From positions 5,201,054 through 5,265,053 of the forward strand of contig OZ005694.1 in the NCBI GenBank assembly GCA_963930775.1: a stretch of 64,000 nt of DNA, given 5' to 3'. Positions 22,801-31,400 of this stretch are shown here, in pieces. The notes beneath the pieces are model-generated. The model ran no database searches, had not been told where the DNA came from, and was given only the letters and a program-made list of their open reading frames with translations. The stretch comes from Cliona cf. orientalis (lineage: Eukaryota; Porifera; Demospongiae; Clionaida; Clionaidae). Made by a program: the position numbers and the translations under genes. Numbering within the stretch: position 1 is the first letter of the stretch; every line of letters starts with the position of its first letter.

Positions 22801-25800
22801 GCCTAACACTATAGTCCAAAATGGCTGCAACTGGGCAAAGATTGTTCCCTGATGTCCTGATGTATACCGAGACGCCCTTGCGAAAGGGGTCCGTCTTTGA
22901 GGCCTTGATTCTGATCTCCAGCCATTTAGGAGACATCAGGTTATCTACAAGTACATCCTCCACCGAAAGGTGGACATTCTTGTCGTACTCTGTGTCGGAC
23001 GGAACCACGATTTCCCCGGTGCGCAAAAATCCGAAAAAACACATGCAGGACGCGGCCCAAAGCATAGAAGCATTGAACTGATCTGGTGCCACATACCATA
23101 CTGCCTTCAAGTCGTGAAGGATCTGTACTGTGATCGGAAGTCGAGTCCGAGCGGTCTGGCCAGCCGTCTTTCGATTCAGTCCCTTAACAACATACTCAAG
23201 CTGCGGCATGGCTTCAGCATGGGGGTCCCCCAAACCCAGTGATATCTGCGTGTATCTCACTGACGATAAGTAGGTTTTAATTGTGCCTGCCGTCAGCCCG
23301 TGACGGAAGAACGACGCTGTAAACAATGCAAGAACCGATTCTGTGGCTGGGTAGGGCTGTAGATCATGCTGACAACAAAATTTTTTATACCTCGAGCTGC
23401 CTGACCGGTATACCCGCTGCGTGGAAGTTGCTAAGCCAGCAACAAACAGTTCCTGAACAGTTGGCACCTGTCCACTGATGTCCAGTCCGGTTGATGCTCT
23501 AGTACCCCCGATAGTAGCGTCGGCGGCACTATCACTGTTCCGTTGATTGCTCGAGGGACCTGTGTGAAAAGTACGGAAAGATTGTTACGCGAGATAGCAC
23601 CCGCTAGATCGTTCTCTCTCCCTGGTACGTGTACTGCCCGGAGTGTAATCTGATGATATGCCCGAATAAAAAATAAACACCTAAGCATGTGCATGATTGG
23701 GGGGATCCGGGAGTACCCCGAATTCACTACGGCCACCGCGCCCTCATTGTCACAATGTACGGTTACTGACTTAGTTGCCCATGCTGGCCCCCACACTGCG
23801 CATGCTATGACTATGGGCACTATTTCTTTGAATGTGATACTCTCTTGCTTCAGCTTCAACTCGTGTGTTTCATAGGACTGTGGCCACTGCAATTGAAACC
23901 ACACCTCCCCCCATACTGCTCCACATCCAAAGCCCCCAGATGCATCAGTCGCAAAGTGAATCGATGATCTCTGGCACCCGTGCTGCTCTAGAATGGAAAC
24001 TCCATTCCAGGCACTAAGAAATGTCACCCACCATTGCAAATCCGACCTAAATTGTCCATTTAAACGAACGTGATGGTGAGGCTGCCTAATTCCGGATAGG
24101 AGCTCGAACATCCGTCTGAGAAATGTTTTACCTGGTTTCACTACTCTGCTAGCGAATGCTAGTTTTCCCACCAGAGATTCCAATTCCTTTTTCGTTGATG
24201 ACTTCTTTCCCTGCCACTGCCTGAGCAAGATTTTTAGCTCCTGTAACTTGCAATGTGGTAAACGGACTTCCATCTTTTTTGAATCTAATTCAAACCTAAG
24301 AATTTCAAGCATGTACATGGTCCCTCTAGTTTTTCTTCTGCTACTGGCAGGCCGAGGCGTTGGAAAACCTCCAGAAGGGATGTTAACGCCTTTTGGCACT
24401 CGTCGCAATCGGGTGCCCCAATAATCAAATAATCGTCCAAGTAATGAATAACGAACTGTATGCCCTGCTGCCGTGCAATCCACTCCGCTGCATCCGCGAT
24501 AGCCGTAAATATCTTGGGCGCTGACCGTAACCCAAATGGTAATGCTGTATCGATGTAAAGGGCCCCATCCCATAGCATGCCCAACAGATGTCTATCCTCA
24601 GGATGGATCGGTATGTTTCGATATGCACTCTGGATATCCACTTTCGCCAGCCGTGCACCCTTCCCATATGTTAGAATACCGCTCGTGGCCTCGTCAATTC
24701 CAACACATGATAGCGAGCATATTTCTTCTGCTATTCCGTCGTTGACGCTTTTTCCCCGGGGCGACGACAAATCCACTATGAGCCGCCACTTGCCAGGGGT
24801 ACTCTTAGGAATAATCCCGAACCGACTCGTGTGCGCTTGGGGGTACAATTTTGGGTCTAAGGGTCCTAAGATCCTTCCTAGAGCGCACTCTTGGGCCAAG
24901 TAGTCCTTCACCACTTGTGGTTGCTCTCTGACCGACGGTAGATTTTGTCCTGAGGCATGGCACGATGCTGCTGCATAGTTAAAACCTACTCTAAAACCAC
25001 GGCGAATTCCATCTACGACATACTCCTTAAATCTTCGGTCCGGGTGGTGAGCTAACGCTGACTCCCACTCCTGCCAATCCAGTGGTGTTGCTACGCCATT
25101 CAGTGCTTGTGGTAATCTTACTGGAATCTCAGGACGGCACGCGTCAATTCGTTGGAGATCTTCCGTGTATGCATACGAGCCTGCAAACCAGATTTTCCGT
25201 TTGTAAATACCAACCCCTGGATACATAAGTAATACCGTTATACCCCGTTCATTTGATCCGTATTATCGATCAACTTTACTCCCTCACCCTACTAACCATA
25301 CCCAACATGTCATGCGCCAATCCCTCAATTAATATACATGTAATTATGATCATTCAAAATTTTCTAAGCAATGTCCTGTACATCATACCTAGTAGCTATG
25401 ATGTATGCAGCCAGTCTCAATTCAGTAAGGGTTTCCCCGCTGCGTGGTGGGGTACCTAGCTCCTTGGAAGTTCTGTTGCCCCTGATAGCGGTAATTATTC
25501 GGACAGACTATGGCTTGATGGTTTCCCCGGCATTTGCCACACACATGCTCGTGCTTGCAGCGCGGAAAAGTGCATTTATTGTTGTTCCAGAGGCGACATG
25601 GTTCCCCTGATCCTCGCACTGGTCCCCCACTTTTACCCTGACCAGCCGTAAGGGCCAGGACTGCAGACTCGATTGCTTTTATGCGTGTCGGTAGCTCTGG
25701 GTCCGTATCTCCTTGAAGTCCACACTCCGTCGTTGTGTGTGTCGAGGCAAAGCACAGTTCGCATCTGGTGATGGCGAGAGCCTTCCCGGTGAAACACATC

Positions 25801-27489
25801 GTGTACAGGGTGGCATTAATACGGGACCACTGCCTATTACCTGTAAGAGCAGCCTGCCGGCGGAATCCAGCATCGTAGCGTTGCCAAGCCAGCCCCGAAA
25901 AATCCTGGCTCACTCGGACAATGGTTGCGGCATAGGCCATCAGCTCTGGGATTGCTTCGGGGTACGCTGGTCCCAAGACACTCACGTATGTTGTGAAGCA
26001 TTGCATCCACGAAAAAATATCGGTTACCTGACGCGGTTTTTTTGTCATCCATGGCCGTTTCATCGCCGCCTCGTCATCATGTTGTGAAAACTCTGGCAAT
26101 AGTTCTCCCATATCGACAAATTCCCACCGCCGAATCCTCTGTGCCAGTTTCGGTGCGATTGGTGGCCGACCGTCCCCAACGTACACTCCTTCACCTATCA
26201 TACCCCCCTTCGCAGTGGACGCCGGTAGCAAATTTGTCAGCACTGACGCGGTGGACCCCGACGACGTTAGCCCCGACGGGCCCGGCGTTGCCCCCGATGA
26301 GTGGGTGGGGCCATTATTCGCCCCGTTGGGCGCGGTCGTATCCCCGGTGGGATTGCTTGTGTCCCCGGTGGGACCGTTTGATTCCCCGGTGGGACCCGCA
26401 CGGTTGCCGTTCTCTGCTGCTCCCGATCCCGATAGATGTGTTACACGGCCGCTACGACTAATCGGTAGGCCAACGAGGGCTGACGGTGGTGGCATTAAAC
26501 CGATACCTACAGGAATGTATACCCACCCCATAACTTCCACGGGTAATTACTTTGGCTAGCAGTAATTACGTGAGGTACCTGAGCACCTCGTCATCCCGAG
26601 ATGACAAGTCACCTGGGAGAGAGTTAATCGCTTAATTATTATCAACTTATTACATACCTGCTGGCTCCTTTCGAGCCTGCTGAGCCTTTAAGGCGTTGGC
26701 CACGAGTGCGTCCACAGTGGACTGTAAATCCTCCAGCCGTACTATCGAACCGGAATCTCGGCTCCCCGTTGCTTCCATGACTTTCTAATCTTCTACTAAT
26801 CCGACACGGGTCAACCTTCGGTTTTCCCACAACTCTCCCGACGCCAACGCTGCTTTTACCACTTCTTTTTCGGTCTGAACTGAGCCGTGCTATCACCACT
26901 TTCGCTCACAATTGCTGGCGTTGCACCATGTGCTCGATGATTCCCGCGCATGCGCTAAACCTGACCCATTAACCAGCGTTAATTGTCCCAATTAACCCCT
27001 TATCTAACAAATCATCGTCAACAGGCACATGATAGCTGAGAAAAGCAAGCGTAGAAATGTATAGTGGACATGACTATCCCTACAAATCGTGTTTGTATAC
27101 TTTTTGGCCCTCTGATCCCTACTTAATTCATCCTTCAATTTCATTGTTTTTATACTTGTATAAATACTATATGTTGCACACAGAGATCATGAACCCTTAC
27201 TACTACTACTGTTAAGCGGAAAATGATCTATTTTCATGGAAATTAGACAAGCGTTCAAAGTTCAATTTTCAGATGCATAAGATCATAACCATTGCATGTA
27301 CACTGCAATGGTGTTTATTTCATGAGTTCAATTTTTGCAGTTAGTTGAAATTGGACCCCTTAAAAATATCGAGCTATAATAATAATAGTGTATATATCCT
27401 CATAGCAACTATGCATGTACCTCATTTAATCCAACCTGATGTCCTGCAATTGGAAAGATTGGAGTGAATGGTTGAGTGTCACCAGCCAT
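19705..27489 (-). CDS. Small A20-type zinc-finger protein, copy 1
   Basis: Two exons are visible: 27421-27489 (MAGDTQPFTPIFPIAGHQ plus VGLNE, ATG at 27489, donor GTACATG) and 19705-19836 (43 aa, acceptor ATAG, stop TAG). The second exon holds CRTPGCSF and GGLCPDC, i.e. C-x4-C-x11-C-x2-C, the A20 zinc-finger pattern known to bind ubiquitin. Joined directly they keep frame and give about 66 aa. Copy 2 (48070-50378) has a middle exon of 34 aa; I find no equivalent here, so it is either lost, diverged or split by the 5.4 kb Ngaro element that sits in this intron. A protein this small with one finger could act as a ubiquitin competitor or adaptor; that is inference. Confidence 0.65.
20003..20451. 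repeat. MITE with CCAAAGTCCTTGTGG ends, copy 2
   Basis: The ends are inverted (GTCCAAAGTCCTTGTGG near 20019 and the complement near 20430). It is an inverted copy of 8503-8982, shown by shared interior text such as CCACAAGAATG versus CATTCTTGTGG. Confidence 0.85.
20452..21631. other. Intron stretch between MITE and Ngaro element
   Basis: No exon or complete element was recognised. A piece near 21040-21075 (GGATATGCCATA, TAATTAATTACA) resembles 53187-53225, so at least one unnamed dispersed repeat is present. Confidence 0.35.
21632..21853 (-). repeat. Split direct repeat B2 of the Ngaro element
   Basis: 222 bp, matching 22125-22346 base for base as far as I can follow, in the same orientation. 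High identity indicates recent insertion. Confidence 0.9.
21939..22124 (-). repeat. Split direct repeat A2 of the Ngaro element
   Basis: 186 bp, identical by eye to 26818-27003. It abuts B1 (22125-22346) with no spacer, the hallmark junction of this class. Confidence 0.9.
22125..22346 (-). repeat. Split direct repeat B1 of the Ngaro element
   Basis: 222 bp partner of 21632-21853. It lies just downstream of the recombinase frame. Confidence 0.9.
22505..23467 (-). CDS. Ngaro tyrosine recombinase
   Basis: 320 aa, of usual size for the class. An N-terminal SAM-like part (TQRVYRSGSSRYKKFCCQH) is followed by the catalytic domain. The first catalytic Arg is in GFLRTGEIV; the box HSFRIGAATTAA gives H-x-x-R; GRWESAAYMLYIQTP supplies the GRW block and candidate nucleophile tyrosines. 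It integrates the circular cDNA in place of a DDE integrase. The start at 23467 overlaps the end of the RT-RNase H frame by 37 bases, as in many DIRS-order elements. The frame is intact. Confidence 0.9.
   Translation of the reverse strand: MPTVQELFVAGLATSTQRVYRSGSSRYKKFCCQHDLQPYPATESVLALFTASFFRHGLTAGTIKTYLSSVRYTQISLGLGDPHAEAMPQLEYVVKGLNRKTAGQTARTRLPITVQILHDLKAVWYVAPDQFNASMLWAASCMCFFGFLRTGEIVVPSDTEYDKNVHLSVEDVLVDNLMSPKWLEIRIKASKTDPFRKGVSVYIRTSGNNLCPVAAILDYSVRRGPCSGPFFRFSDGRLLTRARFVTHLKEALTTMGVDERNYSGHSFRIGAATTAAACGIQDSLIKTLGRWESAAYMLYIQTPRETLCKVSQTLATQVPD
23431..25226 (-). pseudogene. Ngaro reverse transcriptase-RNase H, frameshifted
   Basis: The RT part occupies 24285-25226: KWRLIVDLSS, AKVDIQSAYRN, LPFGLRSAPKIF and the active site HYLDDYLIIG. 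It runs into a stop directly after KFLGLN. The continuation, ELDSKKMEVRLP and then the RNase H domain (FATDASGGFGCGAV, HCDNEGAVAVVNSG, VPGRENDLAGAISRN), is in another frame extending to 23431. The break is within a few bases of 24290. A single-base indel, a read error or programmed shifting could explain it; an indel is simplest. The first residues seen are open to about 25226, where an ATG occurs. Confidence 0.85.
25422..26531 (-). CDS. Ngaro Gag-like protein
   Basis: About 369 aa from the ATG at 26531. The N-terminal third is Gly/Pro/Thr-rich with repeated PTGDT/PTGESN units. The middle is a helical capsid-like region. The C-terminal part has two metal-binding clusters: CRLWNNNKCTFPRCKHEH (C-x7-C-x4-C-x3-H) and CGKCRGNHQAIVC (C-x2-C-x3-H-x4-C). 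This pair is typical of Gag in DIRS-order elements. It would package the element RNA. Confidence 0.8.
   Translation of the reverse strand: MGWVYIPVGIGLMPPPSALVGLPISRSGRVTHLSGSGAAENGNRAGPTGESNGPTGDTSNPTGDTTAPNGANNGPTHSSGATPGPSGLTSSGSTASVLTNLLPASTAKGGMIGEGVYVGDGRPPIAPKLAQRIRRWEFVDMGELLPEFSQHDDEAAMKRPWMTKKPRQVTDIFSWMQCFTTYVSVLGPAYPEAIPELMAYAATIVRVSQDFSGLAWQRYDAGFRRQAALTGNRQWSRINATLYTMCFTGKALAITRCELCFASTHTTTECGLQGDTDPELPTRIKAIESAVLALTAGQGKSGGPVRGSGEPCRLWNNNKCTFPRCKHEHVCGKCRGNHQAIVCPNNYRYQGQQNFQGARYPTTQRGNPY
26658..26778 (-). CDS. Candidate upstream leader exon of the Ngaro gag
   Basis: ATG at 26778 opens a short frame (MEATGSRDSGSIVRLEDLQS followed by Val/Ala/Lys/Gln-rich helix) ending at CCAGCAG|GTATGTA, a good donor, before a stop. 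It lies between repeat A1 and gag. It could be spliced to gag or be an independent short leader peptide; no unique acceptor was found. Confidence 0.35.
26818..27003 (-). repeat. Split direct repeat A1, 5' end of the Ngaro element
   Basis: 186 bp identical by eye to 21939-22124. It marks the 5' terminus of the element, and the promoter should lie in or near it. Confidence 0.9.
27025..27165. repeat. Partial copy of the 58494-58885 fold-back repeat
   Basis: Shares GAGAAAAGCAAGCGTAG and the run ending TTGTTTTTATACTTGT with 58750-58877. Only one arm is present. Confidence 0.6.
27421..27489 (-). CDS. First exon of A20-finger gene copy 1
   Basis: 69 bp, phase 0, MAGDTQPFTPIFPIAGHQ plus five residues, then donor GTACATG. 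The exon at 50310-50378 codes for the same peptide with four changes. Both start codons have the context AGATGG. Confidence 0.7.
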
Positions 27490-27973
27490 CTATTAGTGTA
27501 TGCATATTATTATAATGTACATGTCCGTATGATAATTATAATAAGAAGGGGGCTCATGCATTTCACTCGCCCCCTGCTATATGCAGCCAATTTGGCTACC
27601 AACCAGTTTCGCTACCGTAACATATTAAGCATGATGTGATATTATAGTATACATGCAATTATATTATAGCTACCGATAGTGTATAGACTAAGTGGGAAAC
27701 TTCCAGGGAGAAAATTTTAGCAAATCGGTAGGAAGTGAGAATTTCACAGAGAAAATTCACAGAATGTAGTGTAGGTGGATTGGGCATGCCCAAATTTTGT
27801 GAACTCTTTTGTGGATGGCTCTCAACATTTTCTCCCTCAAAAATCCCACTATATGGTACATCTCTAATAATTATAGTTATAGTTACATAAAACCATAGTG
27901 AGATTTATCTAAATTACTAGCATGTAAAACTATGTTCCTAAGACATATTACATCATGTTGCATTTAGAAGTGA
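27490..27973. promoter_or_regulatory. Gap between gene 4 stop and A20-finger gene copy 1
   Basis: AT-rich with no coding signal. It should contain the 3' end of gene 4 and the promoter of the small gene. The stretch 27690-27860 has repeated GGGAAACTTCC/GAAAATTCACAG-like words but no clear arms. Confidence 0.35.
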
Positions 27974-28492
27974 TCATACATTATGTCCGATAGGATCCGA
28001 GTCTTCTTTCTTGTTCCCTGAATGGTAGAGTTTATAATGTTTTTTATACTCTTGAATTTCACCAATTCGAAATTGTTGCTTGCATGTTGGACACACGAGA
28101 TTAGGATCAAAAGGTCTATCATTACATTCCTCATGTTTTAGTGTTTTACAATTATCCATTTCCTGAGGATTATATGTATCTCCAATGTTAATAATGTTCT
28201 GCTTTTGTTGCTGCTGCTGATTATAGTGTACACGCAGCAGAGTAGGTGAAATTGGTTGAGCTAAAGGAAGGACTTCAGCCATAATTGGCCCAACACTAGC
28301 TTGCCGTCTATAGGGAGATTGGGGTTTTGGTTTTTGGAACATTGGCTTAACAACAGCAACCGGTGAAGGACTACGAGATCTGTTCTCGTTTGCAGCAGGT
28401 GACGCCTGATCATGAGACCTGAGATTCAGAGCCGGAGGGAGCTTCTTCTGATGTTTTTGAAAGTCCTCCTTTACTAGCACATCTTCATGTAG
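27974..28492 (-). CDS. Last exon of gene 4: SP-rich linker plus CCHH/CCHC finger
   Basis: 172 aa after acceptor ATCAG. It carries NRSRSPSPVAVV, SPYRRQASVGP, a Gln run and the finger C-x2-C...FRIGEIQEYKKHYKLYH, where the last ligand is His instead of the Cys of genes 2 and 3. The exon at 51440-51940 is its close paralogue and retains a Cys there (HYKLCH). Confidence 0.8.
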   Translation of the reverse strand, partial: LHEDVLVKEDFQKHQKKLPPALNLRSHDQASPAANENRSRSPSPVAVVKPMFQKPKPQSPYRRQASVGPIMAEVLPLAQPISPTLLRVHYNQQQQQKQNIINIGDTYNPQEMDNCKTLKHEECNDRPFDPNLVCPTCKQQFRIGEIQEYKKHYKLYHSGNKKEDSDPIGHNV

Positions 28493-31400
28493 CTGATTAT
28501 GTATGCGATATCATAATAAAAAAGTATTGTAACAATCTATACAGTGACTGTAATTAGTAAAAATTTCATTAAAAATTTTGGTTTTGTGCAAAGTGACAAA
28601 AATGATTTACCCAAATAATAATAATATTGTTATGGCACACACTTGAAGTTGACAAAAATATCATTACACGAATATAAATATTTTGTAAACAAAATTAACG
28701 CAAAGGTCAGTGGAAGTGATTTGACCCCGCGATACAAGAGACTATATCTCTGGCCTTCGAGCATTAGAGGCTACAACAAGGTGATCTCCAAGGGCCTGCC
28801 TTGGCACTAGCTATACAGGCACAAACGGACGGATTATGCAAAACTAGGCAACAAACAGTAGATAATTATAATGGTGTCAGAGTGAATAGTGTACAGTCTA
28901 CATGCTAGCTATATACATGTATGAGCATCATGAGTCCAAGTACCTGTAACAGTATCTGAGCAAGGGGACAATTGCAACTTAAGCTTCCATGCTTCCATGC
29001 AATGAGTCACCTTCATGCTAGGCTTTAGTGAAGTATATCAGTGATATTAATTGTGGACCTGATCCTTGCCAGAGTGGTCCAGCACTCATCTTTGCCTTCA
29101 CGTATACGTATACATGTAGTATGTAGGTCATGCACATGTATGCGTATGATGACCATTTCCGTACGTGTTCAAAAATTAATTAACTCTCTCACTGAAATGA
29201 TCACCCTACAAATATAATAATATAATATAAAACCACTTCCTGCCTCTTGTGTATTCAAGGCTCGCTCAGGCTTGCCCCGAATTATATGTACATGTATAAT
29301 ACTCTTGTGCACGATGTATGTATTATTAACAGCTCACTAACATAATCATAGCTACCCCTTTTACACGCACCACGTAAGGAAACTATAAAGAGGTTTGTAG
29401 TAGTATTATAGAGATGACACATAACATAACAGAATGTACTCCTTGACTTGAAAACAATAATACCTTATACTAACCTCATGTGAGATTCTGAAGGAGACAG
29501 CTGCCGCTGGTTGTTTTTTCATCTGATACATTTCAGCACGCAACTTCTCATTTTCAGCTGCTATAGCCTACAACAAAAACGATAGAAGCAGAATTCGTTC
29601 ACAGAAAACATAATAGAAGCAGATTATATTATAATACACGATTGTAACTCCAAGCCATGCATGCAGTTAAGCTATTATGTATGCACGATCTCAGGCGAGA
29701 TGCTCCTAGTATCCTTGACACCAACCAACTGAACCCAACCAAAAGCCAACCAACAGCATGCATAGATTTAGAATGGTTTCATGGAGCCCCACTTTGGGCT
29801 AGAAAGTGTGATCCATCCATTAATCCAAAATACACGAATATAGCTAGCTAGGTAGAAATAGGTAGGCAACAAAGTTTTTCTCTCAAAATGGGCATGCATA
29901 AAAAAATATTATGGTAGGGTAAGAGGTTTAAATTATTGTTTTCATATAAGATTTGACAATGTATGTATTGAATAGTGCCATGGAACACCTCTTCAAGAAA
30001 TAGTGCATTGATCCTGCATGGCACAACTGGAATGTTTTAGGATACAAGTATTATTATTTTAATAGTGAAATTCATATTGCTATTCACCCTACTGGCATAT
30101 ATACTCGTTACTTAATAATTTGCTCGCCACTTCTCTCTAATTCATTCGAAAGGTATGGTATGATTTCAGAAAATAATTCTTGATTGTTGATACAGTTATT
30201 ATCCCCAGTAGCAATTTACTTTTCTGTGGTTATGAGATAATTATGGTGTAATCATTAGGTTATCTATGAGGTAATTACGAGAAACTTCAGGGCATCTATG
30301 GAGCCATTCCAAGACTTGAAAATTGGTATATTATACATGTATGTATATGTAGAGTGTCTAACGCATGTATATCTTGCGAATACCTTTAATAAGCTGTGTG
30401 CTATTTTCTCTGACAAGTATATATGGCTCGTCAAACTTCTTGGCTTACATAAACCCTATAGCTAGCGTGCACTATATATAGCATGCAGTCCATAACCCGA
30501 CCAATCTCGCTTTGGAAGCTGTCCTGCACTGTCAAGGTCTTTTCTGTGTTTGAAGCATCAACATTTGTCACTTTCGAGGTCAAGAGTTGGTCTTAGACTC
30601 CATCTCCGCGACTGGGGCATTGAATATGCACACTCTATGTTACAAATTAATATGAATCACCAAACAAAAGTATCAATATCTGAAAATCAACCAATTCAAC
30701 TGGCTTGGATTCTAGACTTTTGCTGACTCAACAATGATGCTACATTATAACAGACAATGCACTGAATGTAGCATGGAGTGTAAGGTGCTATACTGACTGT
30801 AATTGCATGTTATACTCCGGCCTGTTCATGTCACACAAGTTTGACATTTGATTTATTCCTAGCTTTTCCCGGCTCCTTTCATGACTGCAGTGTGGATTAC
30901 AACTTTTTATTGATGATCTGACAAATGTCCGGTCATATCCCAGTTTGATCAGACATCACCAACAGTTGGTTGGACATTATAATATACGTCTATAGTAAAG
31001 CCAGATAATTATAAGACTAGTGCATGTATACTTGCAAGGGAAGGCAGCAGCCATGGCTTACTTGCGCACAAGCATAGTATAATACAGCTGCAGAGGTCAC
31101 TGAAAGGTGCAGAAACCACAGCAGAACAGCAGTGACAGTTGTAAGCTAAGTGGGTGCTAAATAAACTACTACTACTACTACTAACATCACTGTCCAGTCA
31201 ACACTAAGATCATGCACTGGAAGTCCATATAATATTATTATTTGTTGGAAGTTACTAAGCAACCAAGTACATTAGAGTAGTGTTCAAGAGCTTTGTAAAA
31301 CTGGTTATTGAGAGCACATGTCATGCAGTCTACCCACCATCCAATTAGGAGTGTAGGCTTGCATAGACTTTGGGTTAACTTCCAACAAAATAGTTATCTG

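Larger units (their letters stand above)
21632..27003 (-). mobile_element. Ngaro-like (DIRS order) tyrosine-recombinase retrotransposon with split direct repeats
   Basis: Read on the minus strand the order is A1 (27003-26818), gag, RT-RNase H, tyrosine recombinase, B1 (22346-22125), A2 (22124-21939), an 85-bp spacer and B2 (21853-21632). A1 and A2 are 186 bp each; B1 and B2 are 222 bp each. B1 and A2 abut exactly. This A1-ORFs-B1-A2-B2 arrangement is that of Ngaro and PAT elements. No DAM-like methylase frame is seen, which favours Ngaro. It lies in the intron of A20-finger gene copy 1, in the same orientation. A frameshift in the RT-RNase H frame makes this copy probably inactive. Confidence 0.9.

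Noticed and set aside
22821..26559. Several long frames on the plus strand opposite the retrotransposon genes
   Set aside because: They mirror the coding strand of the recombinase, RT and gag and have no motifs of their own.
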